NCBI GenBank assembly: GCA_937880075.1
Contig: CALFLM010000086.1
Coordinates: 1 to 60,904, forward strand
Reading direction: 5' to 3'
Length of the DNA: 60,904 nucleotides
From: an uncultured Romboutsia sp.
GTDB lineage: Bacteria; Bacillota; Clostridia; Peptostreptococcales; Peptostreptococcaceae
Shown: piece after piece, positions 16,732-25,723 of the stretch
Position numbering within the stretch: the stretch's first letter is position 1
Layout: the number at the start of each line of letters is the position of its first letter
Notes under the pieces: model-generated
Told to the model about the DNA's origin: nothing
Seen by the model: only the letters and a program-made list of their open reading frames with translations
The model's database searches: none
Position numbers and translations under genes: made by a program

Positions 16732-17541
16732 ATGGCAAAAAAAAAAAAGGTTAAGAAAAGTGTCTTAGTGGCTATATCTATAGTTGCATTTTTTATAATA
16801 TATGGTCTCGCTTTTTATGCAGGTACATATTTAGATAATAAAGATAAGCCTAAAATAGAAGTTAAAGAAGACGAAGAGATAGATGATAGACCACTTATGA
16901 AGCAATTAAGTAGCAAGAAAAAGATTTATATGTCTAATGAAGAAATAGAAAATATAAAAGTAGATGAAACTTATTGGGATGAAGTAAAATATGAACTTAC
17001 TAAATTTTCGCAGGTAAGGAAATCAGAGAAATTTACACCAATATATACAGGATATTCTGATGATGGAGTAAGATTTTCAACAGATTTAAATCTTTTTAGA
17101 ATATATACTGTAAATCAAGAAGTATATTATAAAATACCAGTATCTGAAAAAACACAATTCGAAAAAGCTTTAAATGGGAGTATATATACATCTTTTGATT
17201 TTGTGAAAAAGTATAAAACATGGAAAAGTGTAAATGTATCTTATAATAATCAAAAGAAAACAATACATAAATGGAAATATGATGATTTAGCATACAAAAT
17301 GTCATCAAAAAGAATTGTTGGTAAAATACAACCAGAAAAGAATAAAGAAAGAAGTAAGTATAACTTTACTATAGATATACAGGGAGATAACTACACTTTA
17401 AAAGTAGAAACAATGGGTAAAGACTATGTAAAGATATCATCAGATAAGGGAGAAGCTTACTATGAAGTATCTGTAATATTATATGATTATTTAAGAGAAA
17501 TGATATTTAAATTACCATCAGATTCTGATGATTCAGAATAA
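16732..17541 (+). CDS. Uncharacterised membrane-anchored protein
   Basis: A 269-residue protein I do not recognise. It opens with a lysine-rich stretch (MAKKKKVKKS) and one hydrophobic segment (about 11-31, VLVAISIVAFFIIYGLAFYA), so it should be a signal-anchored protein with an outer domain. An acidic linker (EVKEDEEIDD) leads into a mixed domain with many aromatic residues (YWDEVKYEL, VYYKIPVSEKTQFEKAL). No catalytic motif is evident. SD TAGGAGG fits. It ends at a bidirectional terminator shared with murC. A sporulation or envelope role is possible from context only. Confidence 0.82.
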   Translation: MAKKKKVKKSVLVAISIVAFFIIYGLAFYAGTYLDNKDKPKIEVKEDEEIDDRPLMKQLSSKKKIYMSNEEIENIKVDETYWDEVKYELTKFSQVRKSEKFTPIYTGYSDDGVRFSTDLNLFRIYTVNQEVYYKIPVSEKTQFEKALNGSIYTSFDFVKKYKTWKSVNVSYNNQKKTIHKWKYDDLAYKMSSKRIVGKIQPEKNKERSKYNFTIDIQGDNYTLKVETMGKDYVKISSDKGEAYYEVSVILYDYLREMIFKLPSDSDDSE

Positions 17542-17545
17542 ATAT

Positions 17546-17587
17546 AAAAAATGGAGCAATCTAATAGTAAGATTAGCTCCATTTTTT
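17546..17587. terminator. Bidirectional terminator between the membrane-protein gene and murC
   Basis: AAAAAATGGAGC (17546-17557) pairs with GCTCCATTTTTT (17576-17587), extended by AATCT with AGATT inside. The A-run on one edge and T-run on the other serve both strands. Confidence 0.9.
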
Positions 17588-17607
17588 ATTAAAACATATA
17601 ATAAATA

Positions 17608-18963
17608 TTATTTTTCTTCAACTAAAGCTTCAGCAACTTTGAATATAGGACCAGCCCCAGCTGTTATAACCAAGTCATTATTTTGAACGTGTTTTATTAA
17701 ATACTCAGTTATATCTTCAAAAGTACTTATATAAGTTGCATCTACATGATTTTGATATAACTTTTCAACTAAATCTTTAGCATGTATATCCCCAGGATCA
17801 TTTTCTCTAGCAGCATAAATATCAGTTATAATAACTTTATCAGCAGAGTAGAATGCTTCAGCAAATTCATTTAATAAAGCTTTTGTTCTAGTATAAGTAT
17901 GAGGTTGGAATATACACCATAAATTTGATTTCTTTAATTTTTTAGCAGCAGATAAAGTTGCCTTTAACTCTGTTGGATGGTGAGCATAATCATCAACAAC
18001 TAAAGCACCATTGTAGCTACCCTTAACTTCAAATCTTCTACCAACTCCATTATAAGATTTTATATTTTTTCTTATAACTTCTAAATCAATATTAGAAACG
18101 AATGAAGCAAGTATTGCAGCACTGGCATTATATATATTGTGTATTCCAGGAACAGAAAGCTCAAATCTACCTAGATTTTTTCCATTAAAGCTTAAGTTAA
18201 ACATTCCGTATCCATTTTCATTAAATTCTATATTTGAAATTACAGCGTCATTAGAGTTATTAGTACCATATTTAATTATAGTAGCTTTTACATCATATAA
18301 TATATCTTCTGTATTTTCGTCATCACCATTTATTATAAAATATCCGTTTTTAGGAAGAAGTTTTCCAAACTTGTTGAAAGAAGCTTTTATTTCATCTATA
18401 CCAGAGAAATAATCAAGATGATCTTCTTCTATGTTTAAAACTATAGATATTTTTGGATTGAAGTTAAGAAAACTATCAACATACTCACATGCTTCTGTTA
18501 TAAAGTTATCTGACTTACCTATTTTGACATTACCACCTATAACACTTAAATTACCACCAACTAATATAGTAGGATCTAAATTAGCGTATTCGAATATAGT
18601 AGACAGCATAGAAGTTGTTGAAGTTTTACCATGAGTTCCAGATACTGCTATCGAATTTTTATATTCCCTCATTATTTGACCTAAGAAAGCCGCTCTATCC
18701 ATAGTAAGTTTATTTTTTTCTTTAGTAGCTATCATTTCAGGATTATCTTCATGAACAGCTGCAGTATAAACAACCATATCTACATCATCAGATATATGTT
18801 CTTTATTATGGCCGATAAATATTTTAGCACCTTGATTTCTTAGCTTATCTAAAAGATATGATTTGTTCATATCTGAACCAGAAACTTGATAACCTTTATT
18901 AATACAAATTTCTGCTAAAGCACTCATGCTAATACCGCCAATCCCTATAAAATGTATCTTCAT
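17608..18963 (-). CDS. murC: UDP-N-acetylmuramate-L-alanine ligase
   Basis: A 451-residue Mur ligase that adds L-alanine to UDP-MurNAc in peptidoglycan precursor synthesis. Seen: IHFIGIGGISMSALAEI at the N-terminus, ATP-binding SGTHGKTSTTSM (about 108-119), NIEEDHLDYF (about 173-182), DDYAHHPTE and FQPHTYTRTKAL. ATG 18963 lies 7 bases after AAAGGTGG. An in-frame ATG at 18987 would put this SD inside the gene and is rejected. It is divergent from purR and stands alone on the minus strand. Confidence 0.95.
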   Translation of the reverse strand: MKIHFIGIGGISMSALAEICINKGYQVSGSDMNKSYLLDKLRNQGAKIFIGHNKEHISDDVDMVVYTAAVHEDNPEMIATKEKNKLTMDRAAFLGQIMREYKNSIAVSGTHGKTSTTSMLSTIFEYANLDPTILVGGNLSVIGGNVKIGKSDNFITEACEYVDSFLNFNPKISIVLNIEEDHLDYFSGIDEIKASFNKFGKLLPKNGYFIINGDDENTEDILYDVKATIIKYGTNNSNDAVISNIEFNENGYGMFNLSFNGKNLGRFELSVPGIHNIYNASAAILASFVSNIDLEVIRKNIKSYNGVGRRFEVKGSYNGALVVDDYAHHPTELKATLSAAKKLKKSNLWCIFQPHTYTRTKALLNEFAEAFYSADKVIITDIYAARENDPGDIHAKDLVEKLYQNHVDATYISTFEDITEYLIKHVQNNDLVITAGAGPIFKVAEALVEEK

Positions 18964-19163
18964 AACAAAACCACCTTTCTTTATCAATTAAGTTCTACAA
19001 TATGAACTATATTTGTGGTATAATATTACAATGTTCAATATTATTTTATAATAAATATACATATACTATATATATAACATATATTTAAAAACTAAATAAA
19101 CATAACTATTATTATATCATAATAAAAATAGTTGTGCATTACTTAGTTTAGGAGGTAAAACTA

Positions 19164-20039
19164 ATGAAATTTAAAAGAACGGAAAGAATAGGAGCTATAG
19201 TTAAAATACTATCCGATAATCCAAATAAAATATTTACATTAAGCCATTTTACGAATCAATTTAATGCAGCTAAGTCAACAATAAGCGAAGATTTATTAGT
19301 CGTAAAAAACGTATTTGAAAAACTAGAGTTAGGTAAAGTTATAACAATATCTGGAGCAGCGGGTGGAGTAAAATATATACCGAAAACATCTAAAGCTGAA
19401 AATGAAGAATTCTTACTAGATTTATGCGAAAAAATAAGTGATACGTCAAGAATTCTATCTGGAGGATTTCTATACCTAATCGATTTAATATATAATCCTA
19501 CAATAGTATCAAAAATAGGAAAAATAATGGCCTCAAACATAGATTATGCAGAAGCAGATTATGTTGTTACAATGGAAACTAAGGGAATTCCAATGGCACT
19601 TATGACAGCAAAGGCTATGAACTTACCGCTTGTTATAATAAGAAAAGATATAAAAGTATCAGAAGGTCCGACTATTAGTATGACATATGTAAGAGGAAAT
19701 ACATCAAAAGTTGAAAGTATGAGTTTACCTAGAAAAGCTCTAAAACCAGATAGTAAAGTTATAATAATCGATGACTTTATGAGAGGTGGAGGAACTATAA
19801 AAGGTATGATAGACCTTATGAATGAATTTGGAGCAGAAGTTGTTGGAACGGGAGTATTTATATCGACAACTCAGCCAGAAGAAAAAATGGTTAAAAATTA
19901 TATATCACTAATAGAATTAGATGTTCAAGGAGATGAAATATCAGTAAAGCCAAACTTAAAAACATTTAAGGATGAATATAAAAATGAAGATTATGAAGAA
20001 AACTATGATTTAGAAGATTTACTAGATGATGAAGATTAG
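19164..20039 (+). CDS. purR: Purine operon repressor PurR
   Basis: A 291-residue Gram-positive PurR: an N-terminal winged helix (KRTERIGAIVKILSDNPNKI) fused to a phosphoribosyltransferase-like domain. The PRPP loop VIIIDDFMRGGGT (about 198-210) is present; in B. subtilis PRPP binding relieves DNA binding. The tail (about 273-291) is unusually acidic (DLEDLLDDED). As in B. subtilis it precedes spoVG-glmU-prs, but the yabJ/ridA gene normally between purR and spoVG is missing. SD TAGGAGGT fits the start. Confidence 0.93.
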   Translation: MKFKRTERIGAIVKILSDNPNKIFTLSHFTNQFNAAKSTISEDLLVVKNVFEKLELGKVITISGAAGGVKYIPKTSKAENEEFLLDLCEKISDTSRILSGGFLYLIDLIYNPTIVSKIGKIMASNIDYAEADYVVTMETKGIPMALMTAKAMNLPLVIIRKDIKVSEGPTISMTYVRGNTSKVESMSLPRKALKPDSKVIIIDDFMRGGGTIKGMIDLMNEFGAEVVGTGVFISTTQPEEKMVKNYISLIELDVQGDEISVKPNLKTFKDEYKNEDYEENYDLEDLLDDED

Positions 20040-20077
20040 GAATAAAATAAAAAGTATATAAAAAAATTAAAAAATAA

Positions 20078-20104
20078 GAAGGATATTTTAAAATAAGCTA
20101 GAAT
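20078..20104 (+). promoter_or_regulatory. Possible sigma-H promoter of spoVG
   Basis: GAAGGATAT (20078-20086) fits the sigma-H -35 pattern RnAGGAwWW. After 11 bases, CTAGAAT (20098-20104) fits RnnGAAT except for its first base. SpoVG is a classic sigma-H target in Bacillus and Clostridioides, which supports the assignment. The predicted leader is about 75 nt. Confidence 0.5.
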
Positions 20105-20185
20105 TATTAATTAAAAGACTAGATAGAGAAATAAATATATTATTAAAGATTATATTTTGTCAAAATTAAAGGGGGATATTTAGAG

Positions 20186-20464
20186 ATGAAGATAACTGAC
20201 GTAAGAGTAAGAAAAATAACAGATGAGGGTAAAATGAAATGTATAGTTTCATTAACTTTTGATAACCTATTTGTAGTACATGACATAAAGGTTATAGAAG
20301 GTCATAATGGATTATTTATAGCGATGCCAAGCAGAAAAGTAGGAGAAGGAAACTTTAGAGATATAGCTCATCCTATAAATGCTGAAATGAGACAAGTATT
20401 AGAAGATGCAGTACTAAAAGCTTATCATGAAGCAGTAGCTCAATTAGAAGTTGCAGCTGAATAA
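20186..20464 (+). CDS. spoVG: Septation/regulatory RNA-binding protein SpoVG
   Basis: A 92-residue SpoVG family protein: MKITDVRVRKI at the start and IAMPSRKVGEGNFRDIAHPI (about 50-69), the family signature. It binds nucleic acid in several Gram-positives and affects sporulation septation and virulence regulation. It has its own candidate sigma-H promoter, and a degraded repeat copy plus a terminator follow it. Confidence 0.95.
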   Translation: MKITDVRVRKITDEGKMKCIVSLTFDNLFVVHDIKVIEGHNGLFIAMPSRKVGEGNFRDIAHPINAEMRQVLEDAVLKAYHEAVAQLEVAAE

Positions 20465-20469
20465 TTTTC

Positions 20470-20535
20470 AGTAAAAGATATATTTATAACAATAGTAAGG
20501 ATATATCGTTGGAAAAATGAGATAATTGAATTTTT
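20470..20535 (+). repeat. Dispersed intergenic repeat, copy C (degraded)
   Basis: AAGGATATATCGTTGG (20497-20512) is identical to copy B, followed by AAAAATGA as in copy A and a GAATTTTT end. The left arm (near AAAGATATATTTA) is eroded, so the hairpin is weak. It lies directly after spoVG. Confidence 0.55.
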
Positions 20536-20574
20536 GTTGAAATTAAATTATAAAAGAATGTATATAAATTGTTA

Positions 20575-20600
20575 AGAGTCGAACTTTCGGCTCTTTTTTT
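20575..20600 (+). terminator. Terminator after spoVG
   Basis: AGAGTCG (20575-20581) pairs with CGGCTCT (20588-20594), including one G-U pair, followed by TTTTTT. Confidence 0.85.
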
Positions 20601-20750
20601 GTTGTTAAAGTCAGTAAACTTTGTTTAAATGTATACTTTTTTGTAAAAAAGTGATATATTAGTTAGTAGAAATGAATAACATTGAATACTAATATGTAAT
20701 TTTACATATTATACATATATAGGAAAATAATTAATGAATGGAGTGGGGAC

Positions 20751-22127
20751 ATGAATTTTAAAGCGATAATTCTTGCTGCAGGTAAAGGAACAAGAATGAA
20801 GTCTAAATATCCAAAGGTTGTACATAAAGTATGTGGTAAAGAGATGGTGAACCACGTAATAAGCGTTTCAAAAAAATCAGGGGTTAATGATATAGTTGCA
20901 ATCTTAGGTCATGAATCTGATGTAGTAAAAGAAAAATTACCTAAAGACACTATGATAGCAATGCAAACAGAGCAATTAGGAACAGGTCATGCAGTAATGA
21001 TGGCTAAAGAATATATAAATGATAATGATACTATAGTTGTACTTTGTGGAGATACACCTTTAGTAAAAGAAGAAACATTAAAACGATTATTCGATTATCA
21101 TATAGAACATGGATATCATGCTACAGTTCTTACAACTATAGTAGATAATCCAACTGGATACGGAAGAATAATAAGAGATGAAAATAAAGACTTACTTAAG
21201 ATAGTAGAGCAAAAAGATGCAAATGAAGAAGAAAAGAAAGCAAAGGAAATAAATTCAGGAATATATTGCTTCAATGGAAAATCATTAAGAGAAAGTCTTG
21301 ACTTATTAGATAATAACAATGCTCAAGGTGAATACTACCTAACAGACACAATCAAAATAATGAGAGATAAAGGTCAAAAGGTAGGAGCTTTCAATGGTTC
21401 TACAATAGAAGAATTAATGGGTGTTAACTCAAGAGTTGAATTGTCAAAAGCAGAAGAAATAATGAGAAGAAGAATAAATGAGTCTCATATGGTAAATGGT
21501 GTAACAATAATAGATGTTAACTCAACTTATATAGAAGCAGATGTAGAAATAGGAAATGATACTATAGTATATCCTGGAGCAATGCTTAGAGGAAATACTA
21601 AAATAGGAACAAACTGTGTAATAGGAATGAATTCGAGTATAACAAATTCTCAAATAGGAAATGCTACAGAAGTACAAAGCTCAACAATAGTAGATAGTAC
21701 TGTTGGAGAAAATACTACAGTAGGACCATATGCATACTTAAGACCAAATAGTAATATAGGAAATAACGTTAAAATAGGAGATTTCGTAGAAGTTAAAAAT
21801 GCTACTATAGAAGATAACTCTAAAGCATCACACTTATCATATATAGGAGATGCACACGTTGGTAAGAATGTAAATATAGGATGTGGAGTAGTATTTGTGA
21901 ACTACGATGGCAAGAATAAATTTAAAACAACAGTTAAAGATGGAGCATTTATAGGATCAAACTCTAACTTAGTTGCACCAGTTACTGTAGAAGAAAAAGG
22001 ATACATTGCTACAGGATCAACTATAACTAATAATGTTCCACAAGGAGCATTAGCAGTAGCTAGAGAAAGACAAGTGATAAAAGAAGGTTGGGTAGCAAAA
22101 AAAGAAGAAATAGACAATAATAATTAG
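20751..22127 (+). CDS. glmU: Bifunctional UDP-GlcNAc pyrophosphorylase/glucosamine-1-phosphate acetyltransferase
   Basis: A 458-residue two-domain enzyme that makes UDP-GlcNAc for peptidoglycan. The N-terminal uridyltransferase has LAAGKGTRMKSKYPKVVH (about 8-25), LCGDTPLV and NSGIYCF. The C-terminal left-handed beta-helix of hexapeptide repeats (from about 250) carries acetyltransferase residues in SHLSYIGDAHVGKNVNIGCG and FVNYDGKNKF. SD GGAGTGGGG precedes the ATG. It is probably co-transcribed with prs; the 80-base gap holds only a small hairpin (AGGCA with TGCCT near 22150-22162). Confidence 0.97.
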   Translation: MNFKAIILAAGKGTRMKSKYPKVVHKVCGKEMVNHVISVSKKSGVNDIVAILGHESDVVKEKLPKDTMIAMQTEQLGTGHAVMMAKEYINDNDTIVVLCGDTPLVKEETLKRLFDYHIEHGYHATVLTTIVDNPTGYGRIIRDENKDLLKIVEQKDANEEEKKAKEINSGIYCFNGKSLRESLDLLDNNNAQGEYYLTDTIKIMRDKGQKVGAFNGSTIEELMGVNSRVELSKAEEIMRRRINESHMVNGVTIIDVNSTYIEADVEIGNDTIVYPGAMLRGNTKIGTNCVIGMNSSITNSQIGNATEVQSSTIVDSTVGENTTVGPYAYLRPNSNIGNNVKIGDFVEVKNATIEDNSKASHLSYIGDAHVGKNVNIGCGVVFVNYDGKNKFKTTVKDGAFIGSNSNLVAPVTVEEKGYIATGSTITNNVPQGALAVARERQVIKEGWVAKKEEIDNNN

Positions 22128-22207
22128 ACACTAAATAGCTTATTATTTAAGGCAAAGTGCCTAAATTTTAATAAATAAATTGTTTTTAAAGTTTTGGGAG
22201 GAAACAA

Positions 22208-23158
22208 ATGAATACTAGCGGAAGTGAAATCAAAATACTTGCAGGTAATTCATCTAAAGAATTAGCTCAGAAAATAGCTGATTACATAGGAGTACCTTTA
22301 GCAGATTGTGAAGTAGGTACATTTAGTGATGGTGAGATATCTGTAAACATTAATGAAACAGTAAGAGGATGCGATGTTTTCGTAGTTCAATCAACTAATA
22401 GTCCAGTAAATGAAAACTTAATGGAATTATTAATAATGATAGATGCATTAAAAAGAGCATCGGCAGGAAGAATAACAGCAGTTATTCCTTACTACGGATA
22501 TGCAAGACAAGATAGAAAAGCTAAGGCAAGAGATCCAATCACAGCTAAATTAGTTGCAAACTTAATAACAGCAGCAGGAGCAGATAGAGTTTTAACTATG
22601 GATTTACATGCTGCACAAATACAAGGATATTTTGATATACCACTAGATCATTTACAAGGTGGTAAAATATTAGCTAATTACTTTAATGAAAAGAAAATAG
22701 AAGACTTAGTAGTAGTTTCTCCTGACTTAGGAAGTGTTACAAGATCTAGACAGTTTGCTAATGGATTAGATGGAGATGTTCCTCTAGCTATAATAGACAA
22801 AAGAAGACCAAAAGCTAATGTATGTGAAATAATGAACATAATAGGCGACGTTAAAGATAAAAATGTTATATTATTAGATGATATGATAGATACTGCAGGA
22901 ACAATATGTAATGCTGCTAATGCTCTTAAAGAATTTGGTGCTAAGGAAGTTTATGCTTGTTGTACACATGCTGTATTATCAGGTCCGGCTATAGAAAGAA
23001 TAGAAGCTTCTGCTATAAGTGAGTTAATAGTTTTAGATACTATACAACTTTCTGATGAAAAGAAGATAGATAAGATACAAGTTAAATCAGTTGCTCCATT
23101 ATTTGGAGATACAATAAAGAAGATATTTTCTAACGAATCTGTTAGTAAATTATTTTAA
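22208..23158 (+). CDS. prs: Ribose-phosphate pyrophosphokinase
   Basis: A 316-residue class I PRPP synthetase. Seen: FSDGEISVNI, YYGYARQDRKAKARDPITAK (about 97-116), the catalytic flexible loop with SPDLGSVTRSRQFA, and the PRPP-binding ILLDDMIDTAGTI (about 217-229). PRPP feeds purine, pyrimidine, NAD and histidine synthesis and is the effector of PurR, encoded four genes upstream. SD GGGAGG fits. Confidence 0.96.
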   Translation: MNTSGSEIKILAGNSSKELAQKIADYIGVPLADCEVGTFSDGEISVNINETVRGCDVFVVQSTNSPVNENLMELLIMIDALKRASAGRITAVIPYYGYARQDRKAKARDPITAKLVANLITAAGADRVLTMDLHAAQIQGYFDIPLDHLQGGKILANYFNEKKIEDLVVVSPDLGSVTRSRQFANGLDGDVPLAIIDKRRPKANVCEIMNIIGDVKDKNVILLDDMIDTAGTICNAANALKEFGAKEVYACCTHAVLSGPAIERIEASAISELIVLDTIQLSDEKKIDKIQVKSVAPLFGDTIKKIFSNESVSKLF

Positions 23159-23214
23159 TTAGATAAATTGTCAATATAAGTGCAATACTTTATGATATAT
23201 TTATGTTGAAGTAA

Positions 23215-23258
23215 AGACCTCTACAGGTGTTTTTTATCCAAAACACCTGTAGAGGTCT
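23215..23258 (+). terminator. Strong hairpin after prs
   Basis: A perfect 19-bp stem (23215-23233 with 23240-23258) around a 6-base loop. The following U-tract is poor (ATTATTTATT), so it may terminate inefficiently or stabilise the 3' end of the prs mRNA. Confidence 0.7.
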
Positions 23259-23413
23259 ATTATTTATTCAATTTTAGGTCTTACACTTAATATGATAATT
23301 CATAATGCTAGGAATATTTATGAAAAATATGGTTATAAAATAAAGTAGATTCGATAATATAAAATTATAAAGTAAGTTGTGAGAAAATAAGCCATATGAT
23401 GAGGAGAATAAAT

Positions 23414-24475
23414 GTGAACATATTTGACTTATTAAAAAAATCAATTGAATTAGACGCATCAGATATACATATAACAGTAAATAGCACCCCTATAGCTAGA
23501 GTAAAAGGTTCTTTTGTAAACTTATCAGAAACGGTACTAACAAAAGAACATACACAAGTTATGACAAGAGAAATAGCAGGAGAAAAGAACTTTAAAAGAA
23601 TAGAAGAAGATGGAGAATGTGACTTTTCAGTTTCAATAGAATCTGGAGAAAGATTCAGGGTAAATGCATACAAACAAAAAGGTAACTTTGCAATAGCCAT
23701 AAGAACAATAACTTCATATATACCGGACTTTGATACATTAGGACTTCCACAAGTTCTAAAAACATTCACAGAAAAACATAAAGGATTAGTACTTGTAACA
23801 GGACCAACAGGAAGTGGCAAAAGTACAACTTTAGCAAGTTTAATAGATATAATAAATAAAAATCAACAAAAACATATAATAACACTAGAAGACCCAATAG
23901 AATATGTACACCAACACAAGAAAAGCTTAGTAAATCAAAGAGAAATAGGGCAAGATACAGAAAGTTTTAACTCTGCATTAAGAGCAATACTTCGTCAAGA
24001 CCCAGATGTAATACTTGTAGGGGAGATGCGTGACCCTGAAACTATATCAATAGCATTAACTGCTGCTGAAACTGGTCACTTAGTTTTCTCAACTCTACAT
24101 ACAGTTGGAGCAGCAAAAACTATAGACAGAATAGTTGATATGTTCCCATCAGAGCAACAACAACAAGTTAGAACTCAGTTATCAACTGTTTGTGAAGGGA
24201 TTGTATCTCAACAGCTTATAAAAACTATAGATGGAAGAAAAAGGGTTGCAGCATTAGAGGTAATGGTAGCAAATATAGCTATAAGAAACCTTATAAGAGA
24301 TAATAAGACTTATCAAATACAAAATATAATACAAACAGGAAGTAAGCAAGGAATGCAGTCTATGGACCAAGAGCTAGTTAACTTATATAGAAGAGGTCTT
24401 ATATCTAGAGATAGTGTATTAAGTAGATGTACTGACTATGAGTTTACTAGTAGATTAGTAGGAGAAAGATATTAA
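23414..24475 (+). CDS. pilT: Type IV pilus retraction ATPase PilT
   Basis: A 353-residue secretion ATPase. Seen: LKKSIELDASDIHITV at the N-terminus, Walker A VTGPTGSGKSTT (about 128-139), Asp box TLEDPIEY, Walker B LVGEMRDPET (about 199-208), and the PilT-type His box GHLVFSTLHT. PilT powers pilus depolymerisation for twitching motility. GTG 23414 lies 7 bases after GAGGAG and gives the usual family N-terminus; the ATG at 23396 would place the SD inside the gene. It is followed after 2 bases by a broken prepilin peptidase gene. No other pilus genes are in the window. Confidence 0.92.
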   Translation: MNIFDLLKKSIELDASDIHITVNSTPIARVKGSFVNLSETVLTKEHTQVMTREIAGEKNFKRIEEDGECDFSVSIESGERFRVNAYKQKGNFAIAIRTITSYIPDFDTLGLPQVLKTFTEKHKGLVLVTGPTGSGKSTTLASLIDIINKNQQKHIITLEDPIEYVHQHKKSLVNQREIGQDTESFNSALRAILRQDPDVILVGEMRDPETISIALTAAETGHLVFSTLHTVGAAKTIDRIVDMFPSEQQQQVRTQLSTVCEGIVSQQLIKTIDGRKRVAALEVMVANIAIRNLIRDNKTYQIQNIIQTGSKQGMQSMDQELVNLYRRGLISRDSVLSRCTDYEFTSRLVGERY

Positions 24476-24477
24476 TT

Positions 24478-25254
24478 ATGTACATATACTTTGCAATAGT
24501 ATTATTTATAATGGGGGCATCAATAGGTAGTTTTTTTAATGTATGTATTTACAGAATACCAAATAAAGAATCAGTAGTTAATCCACCATCACACTGTTAC
24601 AGATGTAACAATAGATTAAAACCATTAGACCTAGTGCCAATATTAAGCTGGACTTTGTTAAGAGGTAAATGTAAATATTGTGGACAAAAGATAAGTCCAA
24701 GATATGCTTTAGTGGAGTTATTAACAGGAATATTGTTTGTATTAGTGTATAATGTTTATGGTTTAAAAATAATAACTCTATATTATTTATTATTAGTATC
24801 ATTATTAGTAATAATAACATTTATAGATTTAGACCATTATATAATACCTGATGAACTTGTAATATTCGGTTCAGTATGAGCGGTAATCTTCAATATATTA
24901 GGACAAGGAATAAGCATAAAAGATAGCTTATTAGGAGGACTAATATGTGGAGGAGGAATGTTAATTTTAATATATCTAATAGAGCTTATAATTAAAAAGG
25001 AAGTTATGGGTGGTGGTGATATAAAGTTATTCTGTATGATAGGATTATTTTTAGGAATAAAATTAGGATTACTTACAATACTTCTAAGTATTTATATTGG
25101 AGCTATTTATGGAATTGCTATTATAATATATAGCAAGATTAAGAAAAAAGAATTTAACTCAATGATACCTTATGGACCGTTCATATCTTTGGGGGCGTTG
25201 ATAAGTATTTTATATAGTACAAATATAATAAACAGGTATATTGAATTATTCTAA
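24478..25254 (+). pseudogene. pilD: Prepilin leader peptidase/N-methyltransferase, interrupted by TGA
   Basis: Read through one TGA at 24877-24879, this is a continuous 258-codon A24 aspartic peptidase of normal length. The N-terminal part has two CxxC pairs (CYRC and CKYC) and the first catalytic aspartate in FIDLDHYIIPDE. The second, in MGGGDIKLF, comes after the stop. The frame is intact on both sides (residues 1-133, then from GCG at 24880), so a single TGG-to-TGA change is the simplest explanation. Truncation would separate the two catalytic aspartates and kill activity. A real nonsense mutation, a sequencing error and readthrough cannot be told apart here. A second peptidase gene lies at 25724. 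Confidence 0.85.
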
Positions 25255-25287
25255 TATATCAGTTTTTATTGTATAATTAAAATTCAA

Positions 25288-25301
25288 AAACTATAATCTA
25301 T
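25288..25301 (+). repeat. Left inverted repeat of toxin-antitoxin locus 2
   Basis: AAACTATAATCTAT (25288-25301) is perfectly inverted at 25556-25569. The core ACTATAATCTA resembles the locus 1 repeat, which is near-palindromic. Confidence 0.7.
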
Positions 25302-25333
25302 AATTAATGGTTAAGTTTACTTATACATTAAAA

Positions 25334-25355
25334 CCTCATTTCACATGAAAGGAGG
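25334..25355 (+). promoter_or_regulatory. Hairpin sequestering the SD of toxin 2
   Basis: CCTC (25334-25337) and TTTC (25339-25342) pair with GAAA (25347-25350) and GAGG (25352-25355) around loop ACAT, with one A-G mismatch. It is the same fold as in locus 1 and buries the AAAGGAGG SD. Confidence 0.6.
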
Positions 25356-25363
25356 TAAAGTAT

Positions 25364-25534
25364 ATGGTACAAATAACTTTGGGGTTTGTTATTTTATATG
25401 GATTAATAAAATTCGTAGATTTAATAACAAGATTAATTGACTCGATTTTAAAATTAAAAGAGTATTTACATAAACTAAAAAATCACCCTGATGGCAGTCA
25501 GAGTGATTCCGTAAAACAACAAAAAATTATTTAA
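25364..25534 (+). CDS. Putative type I toxin, small hydrophobic peptide
   Basis: A 56-residue peptide with AAAGGAGGT SD 8 bases before ATG 25364. Residues 3-31 are hydrophobic with a few charges (ITLGFVILYGLIKFVDLI). Then come KLKEYLHKLKNHPDGSQS and a basic end. It shares KLKNH and the G-x-S-x-S pattern with the peptide at 12920. It sits between the broken pilD and the second prepilin peptidase gene, yet nothing links it to pili. The toxin role is inferred from the build, the antisense promoter and the in-frame hairpin. Confidence 0.68.
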   Translation: MVQITLGFVILYGLIKFVDLITRLIDSILKLKEYLHKLKNHPDGSQSDSVKQQKII

Positions 25535-25589
25535 GGAAACTCTACTCTATTGTACATAGATTATAGTTTCTTTTTGTAACTTTAGTGTT
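25473..25589 (-). ncRNA. Predicted antisense antitoxin RNA, locus 2
   Basis: The minus-strand TATAAT (25601-25596) and its surroundings resemble the locus 1 antisense promoter. The RNA would start near 25589 and stop at the hairpin 25481-25508. There AATCAC-C-CTGA pairs with TCAG-A-GTGATT around loop TGGCAG, and the minus strand continues TTTTTTAGTTT. Predicted length is about 115 nt. The 5' part matches the locus 1 antisense RNA over TCTAT, TAGAGT and TTTCC blocks. Confidence 0.55.
25556..25569 (-). repeat. Right inverted repeat of toxin-antitoxin locus 2
   Basis: ATAGATTATAGTTT is the exact inverted partner of 25288-25301, about 270 bases away. It lies just inside the predicted start of the antisense RNA. 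Confidence 0.7.
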
Positions 25590-25723
25590 AATTATATTAT
25601 AGTATAAAAAATATTAAAATAAACATATTTTAAATTATAAAATATTTAAAATAAAACTTATATATGATTACAAAAAATACATGAAGTCAATAATATTAGT
25701 AACCTACTACTATTATTAAACTT

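Noticed and set aside
24877..24879. TGA in pilD read as selenocysteine
   Set aside because: No SECIS-like hairpin follows and the family has no Cys or Sec at this point; TGG is one base away.
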